14,725 bases of DNA, from NCBI GenBank assembly GCA_002423545.1, contig DIWP01000010.1, positions 1 to 14,725 on the forward strand, read 5' to 3'. This document shows positions 1-6,207 of this stretch, piece after piece (position 1 is the first letter of the stretch; each line of letters begins with the position of its first letter). The notes under the pieces are model-generated. The model did no database searches, was not told the DNA's origin, and saw only the letters and a list, made by a program, of their open reading frames with translations. This DNA is from Thermoleophilia bacterium UBA6103 (GTDB lineage Bacteria > Actinomycetota > Thermoleophilia > UBA2241). A program made the position numbers and the translations under genes.

Positions 1-94
1 CATCGAGATCCTGTAGGCGTCGGCAGCAAGCACATGGCCTGCAGGGCGTGCAACTGTAGCCGGCCGTGCTGGTACACGCAAAGTGGGGTGAACC

Positions 95-424
95 ATGATC
101 GACGTGACCACACTGCAAACCATTCTCACAACGGCACGAGACTATGCGCTGATCGTGCTCGCGGTTGCCGGGCTGTTTATCGGCATCGGGATGATCGCGT
201 TGCTGGCGCCTTTGCTGCGCGGTCTACGCCAGCTTCGACGTCAGCTGCCGTGGGTCATGCACCGCGCCCAGACGGCCACGGCCACTGCCCGCCGCGGCGT
301 TGAGCAGGCGTCGCAAGTCATCGCCACGCCGTTCCTGTGGCTGCGAAGAGTATCGGCCCAGACTCGGTCTTTGGGCCAGCGCCTGCGCACCAGGCTCGAC
401 AGCGTCACCGCCCGAGGGAGGTAG
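95..424 (+). CDS. small single-pass membrane protein, DUF948/YtxG-like
   Basis: This 109-residue protein has one hydrophobic segment at about residues 17-41, followed by a strongly basic stretch (RGLRQLRRQL) and a Ser/Thr/Ala/Arg-rich tail. That fits a membrane anchor with the C-terminal part in the cytoplasm. The size and layout resemble the DUF948 (YtxG) family, and the next gene is YtxH-like; the two families often occur as a pair in Gram-positive bacteria. The ATG at 95 lies 6-8 nt after a GGGGTG stretch that can serve as a weak ribosome site. The stop codon lies inside the ribosome site of the next gene, so the two are probably translated together. The molecular role is unknown, and the family call rests on shape and neighbourhood rather than a catalytic motif. 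Confidence 0.65.
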   Translation: MIDVTTLQTILTTARDYALIVLAVAGLFIGIGMIALLAPLLRGLRQLRRQLPWVMHRAQTATATARRGVEQASQVIATPFLWLRRVSAQTRSLGQRLRTRLDSVTARGR

Positions 425-427
425 CCC

Positions 428-637
428 ATGAAGAACGACAGCCGTTACATCATCAAGGGTGCCGCTGCAGGCGCCGTTCTGGGGGCGCTGGTGGGTTGGG
501 CCGCCGGTCGCTTCGGCGGCAAGCGGGCTGACGGCACCGTAGCAACGCGCAGTGATTTCCATCTTGAGAGTGGCCAACTCATGCGCCTGGGCGGGGCGAT
601 CGTCGCCCTGGTCCGTCAGATCATCGATCTGGGCTGA
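428..637 (+). CDS. YtxH-like glycine-zipper small membrane protein
   Basis: This 69-residue protein has a glycine-zipper transmembrane helix at about residues 9-30 (GAAAGAVLGALVGWAAG). A short basic patch (GGKRADG) and a weakly amphipathic C-terminal helix follow. This is the usual plan of YtxH-family proteins, although those are often longer. The start is well supported: a GGGAGG ribosome site overlaps the stop of the gene before it, and only 3 nt separate the two genes. It probably forms a two-gene unit with the preceding membrane protein. No function can be assigned. Glycine zippers promote helix packing, so self-association in the membrane or pairing with its neighbour is a reasonable inference. 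Confidence 0.7.
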   Translation: MKNDSRYIIKGAAAGAVLGALVGWAAGRFGGKRADGTVATRSDFHLESGQLMRLGGAIVALVRQIIDLG

Positions 638-647
638 CGTCTGTAAC

Positions 648-717
648 TCACCACAGCGACCTGCAACGACACAGTGCCAGGACACTGTCGGGCCTGTGTC
701 GGGCGTCTCTGTGGTGA
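648..717 (+). promoter_or_regulatory. nested inverted repeats in the leader of the nfn operon
   Basis: A perfect 9-bp inverted repeat (TCACCACAG at 648-656, CTGTGGTGA at 709-717) encloses a second one (CGACACAG at 667-674, CTGTGTCG at 694-701). A competing inner pairing is possible between 672-676 (CAGTG) and 683-687 (CACTG). The structure begins 11 nt after the YtxH-like stop and ends 35 nt before the nfnA start. No T-run follows, so it is not a standard intrinsic terminator. It could end the first operon, protect the mRNA 5' end or control nfnA. Confidence 0.5.
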
Positions 718-740
718 ATTTGCGTAGATCAACTGTTTGA

Positions 741-745
741 GGAGG
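741..745 (+). promoter_or_regulatory. ribosome binding site fixing the GTG start of nfnA
   Basis: GGAGG lies 7 nt upstream of the GTG at 753. It supports this non-ATG start, from which the conserved NfnA N-terminus (YPILKKQ) begins at once. Confidence 0.8.
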
Positions 746-752
746 TCGAGCA

Positions 753-1595
753 GTGTATCCGATTCTGAAAAAGCAGGTGCTGACGCCGGTGACCAAGCTG
801 TACGTCATCGAGGCGCCTGAGATCGCCCGCAAGGCACAGGCCGGGCAGTTTGTCATCCTGCGCATTACCGAAGAGGGCGAGCGCATCCCGCTCACCATCG
901 CAGACTATGACGCGCGCGCCGGGACGATCACCATCGTGGTGCAAGAGTTGGGCAAAACCACACGCCAGTTGGGAACCTTTGAGGAGGGCGACAGCTTGGC
1001 GAGCTTCACGGGCCCCCTGGGCCGCCCCACCGAGATCGAGAACTATGGCACCACACTGGTCGTCGGCGGCGGGCTCGGCATCGCCCCCATCTATCCGATT
1101 GCGCGCTCGCTGCGCGAGGCCGGCAACCATGTCATCGGCATCATCGGCGCGCGTAACAAGGAGCTGCTCTTCTGGGAAGAAGAGCTGCGCAGCGTCACCG
1201 ACGAGCTGATCGTCGTCACCGATGACGGCAGTTACATGCGCAAGGCGCTCGTCACCGTGCCGCTCAAAGAGCTGCTGGAATCGGGGCGCAAGATCGACCG
1301 CATCTGGGGCATCGGCCCGGCCATCATGATGAAGTTTATCGCCGCTACCAGCGAGCCCTTTGGCGTCCCCACCATCGTCAGCCTGAACTCGATCATGGTG
1401 GACGGCACCGGCATGTGCGGCGCCTGCCGCGTCTCTGTGGGCGGACGCACACGCTTTGCCTGCGTGGACGGCCCCGAGTTCGACGGACACCAGGTCGACT
1501 GGAACCTGCTGCTGAGCCGTCAGCGCGGCTATCTGGACAAAGAAAAAGAGGCGCTGCAGGCCTACGAAGCCCAGCTCGCCGAGAACAAGAGGTAG
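753..1595 (+). CDS. nfnA: NfnA: FAD/[2Fe-2S] subunit of NADH-dependent ferredoxin:NADP+ oxidoreductase (sulfide dehydrogenase/PyrK-like)
   Basis: This 280-residue protein belongs to the ferredoxin-NADP reductase/PyrK superfamily. It has a flavin motif RIPLTI (44-49), a nucleotide-binding glycine loop VVGGGLGIAP (103-112) and a second pyridine-nucleotide motif WGIGPA (185-190). The C-terminal cluster site MVDGTGMCGAC ends with C237. Asp217, Cys222, Cys225 and Cys237 match the unusual one-Asp/three-Cys [2Fe-2S] site known in the NfnA family. With NfnB it forms the cytoplasmic flavin-bifurcating enzyme that couples NADH and reduced ferredoxin to NADP+ reduction. The length is normal. It starts with GTG behind a GGAGG site, and only 8 nt separate it from nfnB. 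Without NfnB next door the sequence could be read as a PyrK-type dihydroorotate dehydrogenase electron-transfer subunit, but that context is missing. Confidence 0.93.
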   Translation: MYPILKKQVLTPVTKLYVIEAPEIARKAQAGQFVILRITEEGERIPLTIADYDARAGTITIVVQELGKTTRQLGTFEEGDSLASFTGPLGRPTEIENYGTTLVVGGGLGIAPIYPIARSLREAGNHVIGIIGARNKELLFWEEELRSVTDELIVVTDDGSYMRKALVTVPLKELLESGRKIDRIWGIGPAIMMKFIAATSEPFGVPTIVSLNSIMVDGTGMCGACRVSVGGRTRFACVDGPEFDGHQVDWNLLLSRQRGYLDKEKEALQAYEAQLAENKR

Positions 1596-1603
1596 AGAAT
1601 CCC

Positions 1604-3025
1604 ATGGCCAACGAATCGACCAAGGCGGCGCGTCCCGAGCGCCAGGAAATGCCTGCGCAGGATCCGCAGGAGCGCGCCCACAACTTTTACGAAGTCGCGC
1701 TGGGCTACACCCCCGAAATGGCACAACTGGAGGCCAGCCGCTGCCTGCAGTGCAAAAAGCCGCTCTGTGTGACCGGATGCCCGGTGAACGTGCGCATTCC
1801 CGAATTCATCAAGGCGCTCAGCGAGGGCAACATGTGGGGCGCCGTCGAGGCCCTCAAGGACAAGAACAGTCTGCCGGCTATCTGCGGACGCGTTTGCCCG
1901 CAGGAGACGCAGTGTGAGATCAAGTGCGTCCTGAGCAAAAAGGACAAGCCCGTAGCCATCGGCCGGCTCGAGCGCTACGTGGCCGACTGGGAGCGCACTC
2001 AGGGCATGCGTGCGCCCACACTGCCGTCCAAGAACGGCAAGCGTGTGGTCATCATCGGCTCCGGCCCCGCGGGCCTTACGGCCGCCGGCGACCTGGCCAA
2101 GATGGGCTACACCGTCGAGATCCTGGAAGCCCTGCACACCCCGGGCGGCGTGCTGATGTACGGCATTCCCGAGTTCCGTCTGCCCAAGGCCATCGTGCAG
2201 TCTGAGATCGACTATCTCAAGGCGCTGGGCGTCACCATCCGCACGGATGTGGTGGTGGGCAAGCTCTATACGCTGGATGAGCTGCTCAGTGAATACGACG
2301 CCGTCTTTTTGGGCACCGGCGCGGGCCTGCCGATGTTCATGAGCATCCCGGGCGAGAACCTGATGGGCGTCTACTCCGCCAACGAGCTGCTGACCCGCAC
2401 CAATCTGATGAAGGCCTACCTGTTCCCCAAGTGGGACACGCCCGTCAAGGTCGGCAAGCGTGTCGCGGTGGTGGGCGCCGGTAACGTCGCCATGGACTCG
2501 GCGCGCTGCTCGCTGCGCCTGGGCGCCGAAGAAGTGCACATCGTCTATCGGCGTTCAGCCGCCGAGGTGCCCGCGCGCGCAGAAGAAGTGCACCACGCGC
2601 AGGAAGAGGGCATCATCTTTGACTTTTTGACCAACCCGGTCGAGATCCTGGGCAACCAGGAGGGCTGGGTCACCGGTCTGCGTTGCATCCGCATGGAGCT
2701 GGGCGAGCCCGATGCCAGCGGCCGCCGCCGCCCCATCCCGATTGCCCGCTCCGAGTTCGAGATGCCGATGGACACGGTCGTCATGGCGCTGGGCACGCAG
2801 CCCAACCCGCTGGTCTTTACCGACGCCGCACAGCTCGAGCGCAGCCGTCACGGCACGGCAGTGTGCGATGAGGCCACGGGTCGCACCCGCATGCCGCGCG
2901 TGTGGGCCGGGGGCGACATCGTCACTGGCGCCGCCACGGTCATCAGCGCCATGGGCGCCGGACGGGCGGCGGCACAGTCCATCCACCAGACACTGACCGG
3001 AGAGCCACCACATGAGCCGGACTGA
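1604..3025 (+). CDS. nfnB: NfnB: NADPH-binding, iron-sulfur subunit of Nfn (glutamate synthase small-subunit homologue, GltA type)
   Basis: This 473-residue protein has two N-terminal [4Fe-4S] cysteine groups: C47/C50/C55/C59 (CLQCKKPLCVTGCP) and C94/C98/C104/C108. An FAD Rossmann motif GSGPAGL (152-158), a second nucleotide motif GAGNVAMD (291-298) and a C-terminal WAGGDIVTGAATV flavin motif follow. This is the full family plan and usual length. It carries the bifurcating FAD and the NADP(H) site of the Nfn complex. The ATG at 1604 is preceded by AAGAGG; an in-frame extension to 1415 would run through nfnA and is rejected. By sequence alone it could be a glutamate synthase small subunit, but no large subunit is nearby and the NfnA partner is adjacent. 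Its 3' end overlaps the DRTGG gene by 14 nt, implying translational coupling. Confidence 0.93.
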   Translation: MANESTKAARPERQEMPAQDPQERAHNFYEVALGYTPEMAQLEASRCLQCKKPLCVTGCPVNVRIPEFIKALSEGNMWGAVEALKDKNSLPAICGRVCPQETQCEIKCVLSKKDKPVAIGRLERYVADWERTQGMRAPTLPSKNGKRVVIIGSGPAGLTAAGDLAKMGYTVEILEALHTPGGVLMYGIPEFRLPKAIVQSEIDYLKALGVTIRTDVVVGKLYTLDELLSEYDAVFLGTGAGLPMFMSIPGENLMGVYSANELLTRTNLMKAYLFPKWDTPVKVGKRVAVVGAGNVAMDSARCSLRLGAEEVHIVYRRSAAEVPARAEEVHHAQEEGIIFDFLTNPVEILGNQEGWVTGLRCIRMELGEPDASGRRRPIPIARSEFEMPMDTVVMALGTQPNPLVFTDAAQLERSRHGTAVCDEATGRTRMPRVWAGGDIVTGAATVISAMGAGRAAAQSIHQTLTGEPPHEPD

Positions 3026-3413
3026 CCATACCGATCCGCAGATGACGCCGACCGGCGCCGCCCGCCCGGCGGCGACGCTCGCCGAGATCGCCGAGCTGCT
3101 GTCCTGCGAAGGACCAGACCCCGACGCCCGCGACGTCGAGGTCGACGCCATCGTGGCCTCGGACGCCATGAGCGAGATCCTCGCCAGCAGCCACCACGGC
3201 GCCCTGATGATCACCGGGCTCACCAATGTCCAGTCGGTACGCACGGCGGTGGTCGCCGACGCCAAGGCGATCGTCTACATACGCGGCAAGCGGCCGGTCG
3301 AGGCGACCCTGGACCTGGCCCGGGAGAAGGGCATCCCGGTCCTGTTCACGACGCTGGGCATGTTCGAGTGCTGCGGCATCCTGCACCGCGCCGGCATGCG
3401 CGGAGAGATCTGA
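3012..3413 (+). CDS. DRTGG-domain protein, hydrogenase-operon type
   Basis: This 133-residue protein has a disordered, Pro/Ala-rich start of about 25 residues. A single DRTGG-type domain follows: GALMITGLTNVQSVRTA, then IVYIRGKRPVEATLDLA and IPVLFTTLGMFECCGIL. Small stand-alone DRTGG proteins of this kind are known beside FeFe-hydrogenase genes together with an HATPase_c protein and a hydrogenase-like protein, which is exactly the order found here. The domain is also found in phosphotransacetylases and CBS-DRTGG proteins, where it is thought to be regulatory. The ATG at 3012 has a GGAGAG site 7 nt upstream and lies inside the nfnB 3' end. The Cys-Cys pair near residue 120 is visible, but I know of no role for it. 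The biochemical function is not established. Confidence 0.85.
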   Translation: MSRTDHTDPQMTPTGAARPAATLAEIAELLSCEGPDPDARDVEVDAIVASDAMSEILASSHHGALMITGLTNVQSVRTAVVADAKAIVYIRGKRPVEATLDLAREKGIPVLFTTLGMFECCGILHRAGMRGEI

Positions 3414-3429
3414 CGATGGAGCCGGGCTG

Positions 3430-3867
3430 ATGGCCGAGCTGCTCCTCACATCCTCTTACCAGATCGCCGGCCGCGACTTCGACAAGGGCGGTGAGATCTC
3501 CACCGAGGTCAAGGTGTTGCTGCAGAAGCTGGAGATCGACCCCAGGCTGATCCGCCGCGCCGTGGTGGTCATCTTCGAGGCCGAGATGAACATCGTCATG
3601 TACGCCGACGAGGCCACCATCACCTTCGAGCTCACCGATGAGGACATCGGCATCGTGATCGACGACCGCGGCCCCGGCATCCCCGACCTGGAGCTGGCGA
3701 TGCAGGAGGGCTGGTCCACGGCCACCGACGAGATGCGTGAGATGGGCTTTGGCCTCGGCATGGGGCTGCCCAACATCAAGCGCAACTCGGACGTGTTCGA
3801 CATCCGCTCCACGGTCGGCGAGGGGACCGTGGTCACATCGCGCATCTTCCTCGACGATCATGGCTGA
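3430..3867 (+). CDS. HATPase_c protein, RsbW/anti-sigma serine kinase-like
   Basis: This 145-residue stand-alone GHKL ATP-binding domain has an N-box with E50 and N54 (FEAEMNIVMYA), a G1 box DDRGPG (78-83) and a G2 box GFGLGMGLPN (106-115). It has no dimerisation/histidine domain, so it is not a complete sensor kinase. It resembles RsbW/SpoIIAB-type protein serine kinases and the HATPase proteins of hydrogenase-like operons. A redox-controlled switch or partner-binding ATPase for the neighbouring DRTGG and iron-sulfur proteins is the likely role, by inference. The ATG at 3430 sits 8 nt after GGAG; a much longer upstream extension of the frame overlaps the DRTGG gene and is rejected. Its 3' end overlaps the next gene by 8 nt. 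No anti-anti-sigma (STAS) gene is present in the window. Confidence 0.85.
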   Translation: MAELLLTSSYQIAGRDFDKGGEISTEVKVLLQKLEIDPRLIRRAVVVIFEAEMNIVMYADEATITFELTDEDIGIVIDDRGPGIPDLELAMQEGWSTATDEMREMGFGLGMGLPNIKRNSDVFDIRSTVGEGTVVTSRIFLDDHG

Positions 3868-5158
3868 GTACGAGCACGGCTTCGCCATCGATGCCGACGT
3901 CTGCGACGGCTGTCTGGCCTGCATGCGCGCCTGCCCGACGAACGCCATCCGCGTCAAGTACGGCACCGCCAGCGTGCTCGCCGAGCTGTGCATCGATTGC
4001 GGCTCCTGCCTCACGGCCTGCCCCCATGGGGCCATCACGGCGCAGACCGTCCGCCTCGACGACTTCCGCGACTTCTCGTTCCGTGTGGCCATCCCCTCGC
4101 CGGTCCTCTTCGGGCAGTTCCCGCCCGACGTGCGACCCGACCAGGTGGTGCACGGGCTGCTGGCGGCAGGGTTCGACGCCGTCTGGGACTACAGCATCGA
4201 GCTCGGTCTGATCAGCCGCGCGACCGTGGACTGCATCCGTCACTGGCACGGGCAGAAGCCGCTCATCTCCAACATGTGCCCGGTGATCGTGGAGCTGCTG
4301 CAGGTCTCGTATCCGCGCATGCTCGACCAGCTCCTGCCGATCGTGCTCCCTCGACAGATCGCCGCCCGGCAGATCAAGCAGAGCTTCTCTCGCGAGCTGG
4401 GCCTGCCGCCGGAGGAGATCGCCGCCATCTACGTGACTCCCTGCCAGGCCAAGACGATCTCGATCCTGCGGCCGGCCGGCGGCGGCCGCGGCTTCGTCGA
4501 CGGCGCCGTGGGCATCGCCCAGATGTACAACACGGTGCTGGCCGAGGCCCAGGAGGCGGCCAAGTCCGGGCGCCAGACCTACGGCTGGAGTCCCGTGCGC
4601 TCGGCCGGCATCCTGCGCTGGGCGACGCCACGCCCGCTGGCCGGCCGCATCGGTCGCGACCGCTACCTCTCCGTCACCGGTCTGCCCGACGTCATCAAGG
4701 TCTTCGACGACATCGAGAAGGGTCGGCTGCGCGGCATCGACTACCTGGAATGCCGCGCCTGCTGGGGTGGCTGTACCCACGGCAACCTCACCGTGGACAA
4801 CGTGTACGTGGCCGCCGCCAAGCTCGAGAACCTGATCAGCGACCTGCCCGAGTTCGACGACGGCGGACAGGCCGAGGTCGAGCGCCGCTATCGCCGCGAA
4901 GACCTCACGCCCGCCCAGAAGCCGGAGCCGCGCCCGGCCGTGCACGGCGGCGACCTGCGCGAGCGCGTCCGCCGCGTCAAGGATGCGGCGCGCATCCGGG
5001 AACGGCTCCCCGGGCTCGACTGCGGCCTCTGCGGCGCGCCGAGCTGCGACGTGCTGGCCGAGGATATCGCCGGCGAGCGCGGCGCCCTGACCGACTGCGT
5101 GTTCATCTCACCGCAGCGCATCGAGGAGTTGCGCCACCTGCATCACCGCGAGGACTGA
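3860..5158 (+). CDS. FeFe-hydrogenase-like iron-sulfur protein, probably non-catalytic (sensor or electron carrier)
   Basis: This 432-residue protein starts with a two-cluster ferredoxin domain (C15/18/21/25 and C44/47/50/54). A truncated FeFe-hydrogenase H-domain follows, then a C-terminal [4Fe-4S] domain (C388, C391, C396, C413) of the PF04060 type. The H-domain keeps the four cysteines expected to hold the H-cluster cubane: C140 in SNMCP, C195 in TPCQAK, and C301 and C305 in CRACWGGC. However, the TSCCP motif has become SNMCP, losing the cysteine that relays protons to the active site, and the Met of the third motif is Arg299. This resembles the TM1421-like and sensory branches rather than H2-producing enzymes. 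It overlaps the HATPase gene by 8 nt and ends the operon. Maturases HydE/F/G are not in the window, so whether a diiron site is inserted is unknown. Confidence 0.85.
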   Translation: MAEYEHGFAIDADVCDGCLACMRACPTNAIRVKYGTASVLAELCIDCGSCLTACPHGAITAQTVRLDDFRDFSFRVAIPSPVLFGQFPPDVRPDQVVHGLLAAGFDAVWDYSIELGLISRATVDCIRHWHGQKPLISNMCPVIVELLQVSYPRMLDQLLPIVLPRQIAARQIKQSFSRELGLPPEEIAAIYVTPCQAKTISILRPAGGGRGFVDGAVGIAQMYNTVLAEAQEAAKSGRQTYGWSPVRSAGILRWATPRPLAGRIGRDRYLSVTGLPDVIKVFDDIEKGRLRGIDYLECRACWGGCTHGNLTVDNVYVAAAKLENLISDLPEFDDGGQAEVERRYRREDLTPAQKPEPRPAVHGGDLRERVRRVKDAARIRERLPGLDCGLCGAPSCDVLAEDIAGERGALTDCVFISPQRIEELRHLHHRED

Positions 5159-5199
5159 CGGCGGCGCCACGAGACCGCCGCATGCGACTGCTCGGCCTG

Positions 5200-5259
5200 C
5201 ACCGTCGGCAGCCGTTCGGCGAGCACCGTCGGCAGCCGTTCGGCGAGCACCGTCGGCAG
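5200..5259. repeat. 24-bp tandem repeat, 2.5 perfect copies
   Basis: The unit is CACCGTCGGCAGCCGTTCGG followed by CGAG. It occurs identically at 5200-5223 and 5224-5247, and its first 12 nt occur again at 5248-5259. With no spacers between copies it is not a CRISPR. A perfect head-to-tail copy suggests recent slippage duplication or a protein-binding array. Confidence 0.9.
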
Positions 5260-5316
5260 GGTCCGACACGCCCGGCAGACTTCACATGGAGACCGGTATC
5301 TCTCGCGTCGCGACTG

Positions 5317-5357
5317 GGGATGTCTGTACATACTCCCGGTAGCCCGGTGTACACGAT
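5317..5357 (+). repeat. 41-bp dispersed element, copy 1, with two TGTACA boxes
   Basis: This stretch matches 13737-13777 at 35 of 41 positions with no gaps. It contains CTGTACAT and GTGTACAC, boxes whose starts are 23 bp apart, flanking a CCCGGTAGCC core that can fold (CCGG/CCGG). It lies about 150 bp upstream of the sigma gene. It could be a dispersed palindromic repeat or a two-site operator. Confidence 0.8.
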
Positions 5358-5370
5358 CTCCTGAGCGACC

Positions 5371-5412
5371 GCGAAAGGGTCCCCGCGAAAGAGTCCGCGC
5401 GAAAGAGTCCCT
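5371..5412. repeat. 14-bp tandem repeat, three copies
   Basis: Three consecutive 14-mers are seen: GCGAAAGGGTCCCC, GCGAAAGAGTCCGC and GCGAAAGAGTCCCT. They begin 13 nt after the 41-bp element and end 93 nt before the annotated sigma start. The constant part is GCGAAAG(A/G)GTCC. One and a third helical turns per unit does not suggest same-face protein binding, so slippage is the simpler explanation. Confidence 0.85.
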
Positions 5413-5505
5413 CCTCCCCGCTACGCTCGATCTGCATGGAGTGAAGAAACCCGCCGGCGTCGCGGTCTATCAGGTACGAACGGCCACAGCCGCACGGGTC
5501 TTCGT

Positions 5506-6207
5506 ATGACGGGTGTAGCATCCAGATGTCTGCCGGACGCAGTGCGTCCATCCCTGGTCGAGGCGCGTCACGCCCCGCAGACGACGGGGCCCGTGACTCA
5601 GCGGGCGACACGGCGCAGGGGAGCGCCGAGGTTGTCTCCTGCGGCGCACACCAGGACCGAGGAGATCGATCACGCCTTCCTGGCGGCGGCGCAGCGCGGC
5701 GATGACGCCGCCTTTCTGGCCATCATGCGCCACTACGATCGGCTCCTGCGGATCGTGGCCTTCCACGTCCTGCGCGATCGCCAACTCATGGACGACGTGC
5801 TGCAGGACGTCACGCTGCGCGCCTACCGGTCGCTGCGCGGCTTCCGCGGCGACGCCGCGCTCGGCACCTGGCTGAGCCGGATCACATACAGAGCTGCCTG
5901 CGATGCCGTCAGGCGCAACGACCGCTGCTGGCCGGTGGACCCGGAGGACCTGGAGCGAGCCGCCGCACCAGAGGGCGACCCAGCCGATGTCCTGGCCGTC
6001 CGTTCGACGCTGGAGGAGGCGTTCGCCGCCCTGTCCGCGGAGCAACGTGTGGCGGTCCTCCTGGTGGACCGCGAGGGCTACGACTACGCCACGACCGCAC
6101 GGATCCTCGATATCCCGGCCGGCACGCTCGCCTCACGCCTGTCGGCGGCGAGGAGCAAGCTCCGCCGACGTCTCGCCGATCACCCGGACGACGAGGTGCC
6201 TGCATGA
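5506..6207 (+). CDS. ECF-family RNA polymerase sigma factor
   Basis: The protein is 233 residues from the ATG at 5506. Sigma region 2 spans about 68-140 (LLRIVAFHVLRDRQLMDDVLQDV, with the typical GTWLSRITYRAACD). Region 4 spans about 168-222, with a helix-turn-helix (YDYATTARILDIPAGTLASR) and a basic end. There is no region 3, as expected for an extracytoplasmic-function sigma factor. The first 50 residues are outside the conserved domains, and the ATG has only a weak ribosome site. A TTG at 5632 has GGGGAG 8 nt upstream and would give a standard 191-residue protein, so the true start may be there. The 3' end overlaps the next gene as ATGA, pairing it with a membrane-bound partner that most likely holds it inactive. 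Its target promoters are unknown; the downstream lipoprotein genes are candidates. Confidence 0.9.
   Translation: MTGVASRCLPDAVRPSLVEARHAPQTTGPVTQRATRRRGAPRLSPAAHTRTEEIDHAFLAAAQRGDDAAFLAIMRHYDRLLRIVAFHVLRDRQLMDDVLQDVTLRAYRSLRGFRGDAALGTWLSRITYRAACDAVRRNDRCWPVDPEDLERAAAPEGDPADVLAVRSTLEEAFAALSAEQRVAVLLVDREGYDYATTARILDIPAGTLASRLSAARSKLRRRLADHPDDEVPA

Larger units (their letters stand above)
5159..5505. other. 347-nt intergenic region rich in repeats
   Basis: No convincing gene is seen here. It holds three separate repeat structures (24-bp tandem, 41-bp dispersed element, 14-bp tandem) between the end of the redox operon and the ECF sigma gene. The promoter of the sigma gene should lie here, but no clear -35/-10 pair could be picked out. 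No T-run marks a terminator for the redox operon. Confidence 0.6.

Noticed and set aside
1..16. Possible last codons of an upstream gene (reading IEIL then stop)
   Set aside because: Only four codons are visible, too few to support a gene call.
1562..2539. 325-residue open frame on the - strand
   Set aside because: It is antisense to nfnB and has no recognisable motif.
1604..3025. Glutamate synthase small subunit (GltD) as the name for this gene
   Set aside because: No large subunit is nearby, and the gene directly follows an NfnA with the Asp/Cys [2Fe-2S] site, so NfnB is the better name.
3833..4945. 370-residue open frame on the - strand
   Set aside because: It is the shadow of the hydrogenase-like gene, whose cysteine motifs on the + strand are unmistakable.
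5200..5259. CRISPR-like repeat array
   Set aside because: The copies are directly adjacent with no spacers, only 2.5 copies exist, and no cas gene is in the window.
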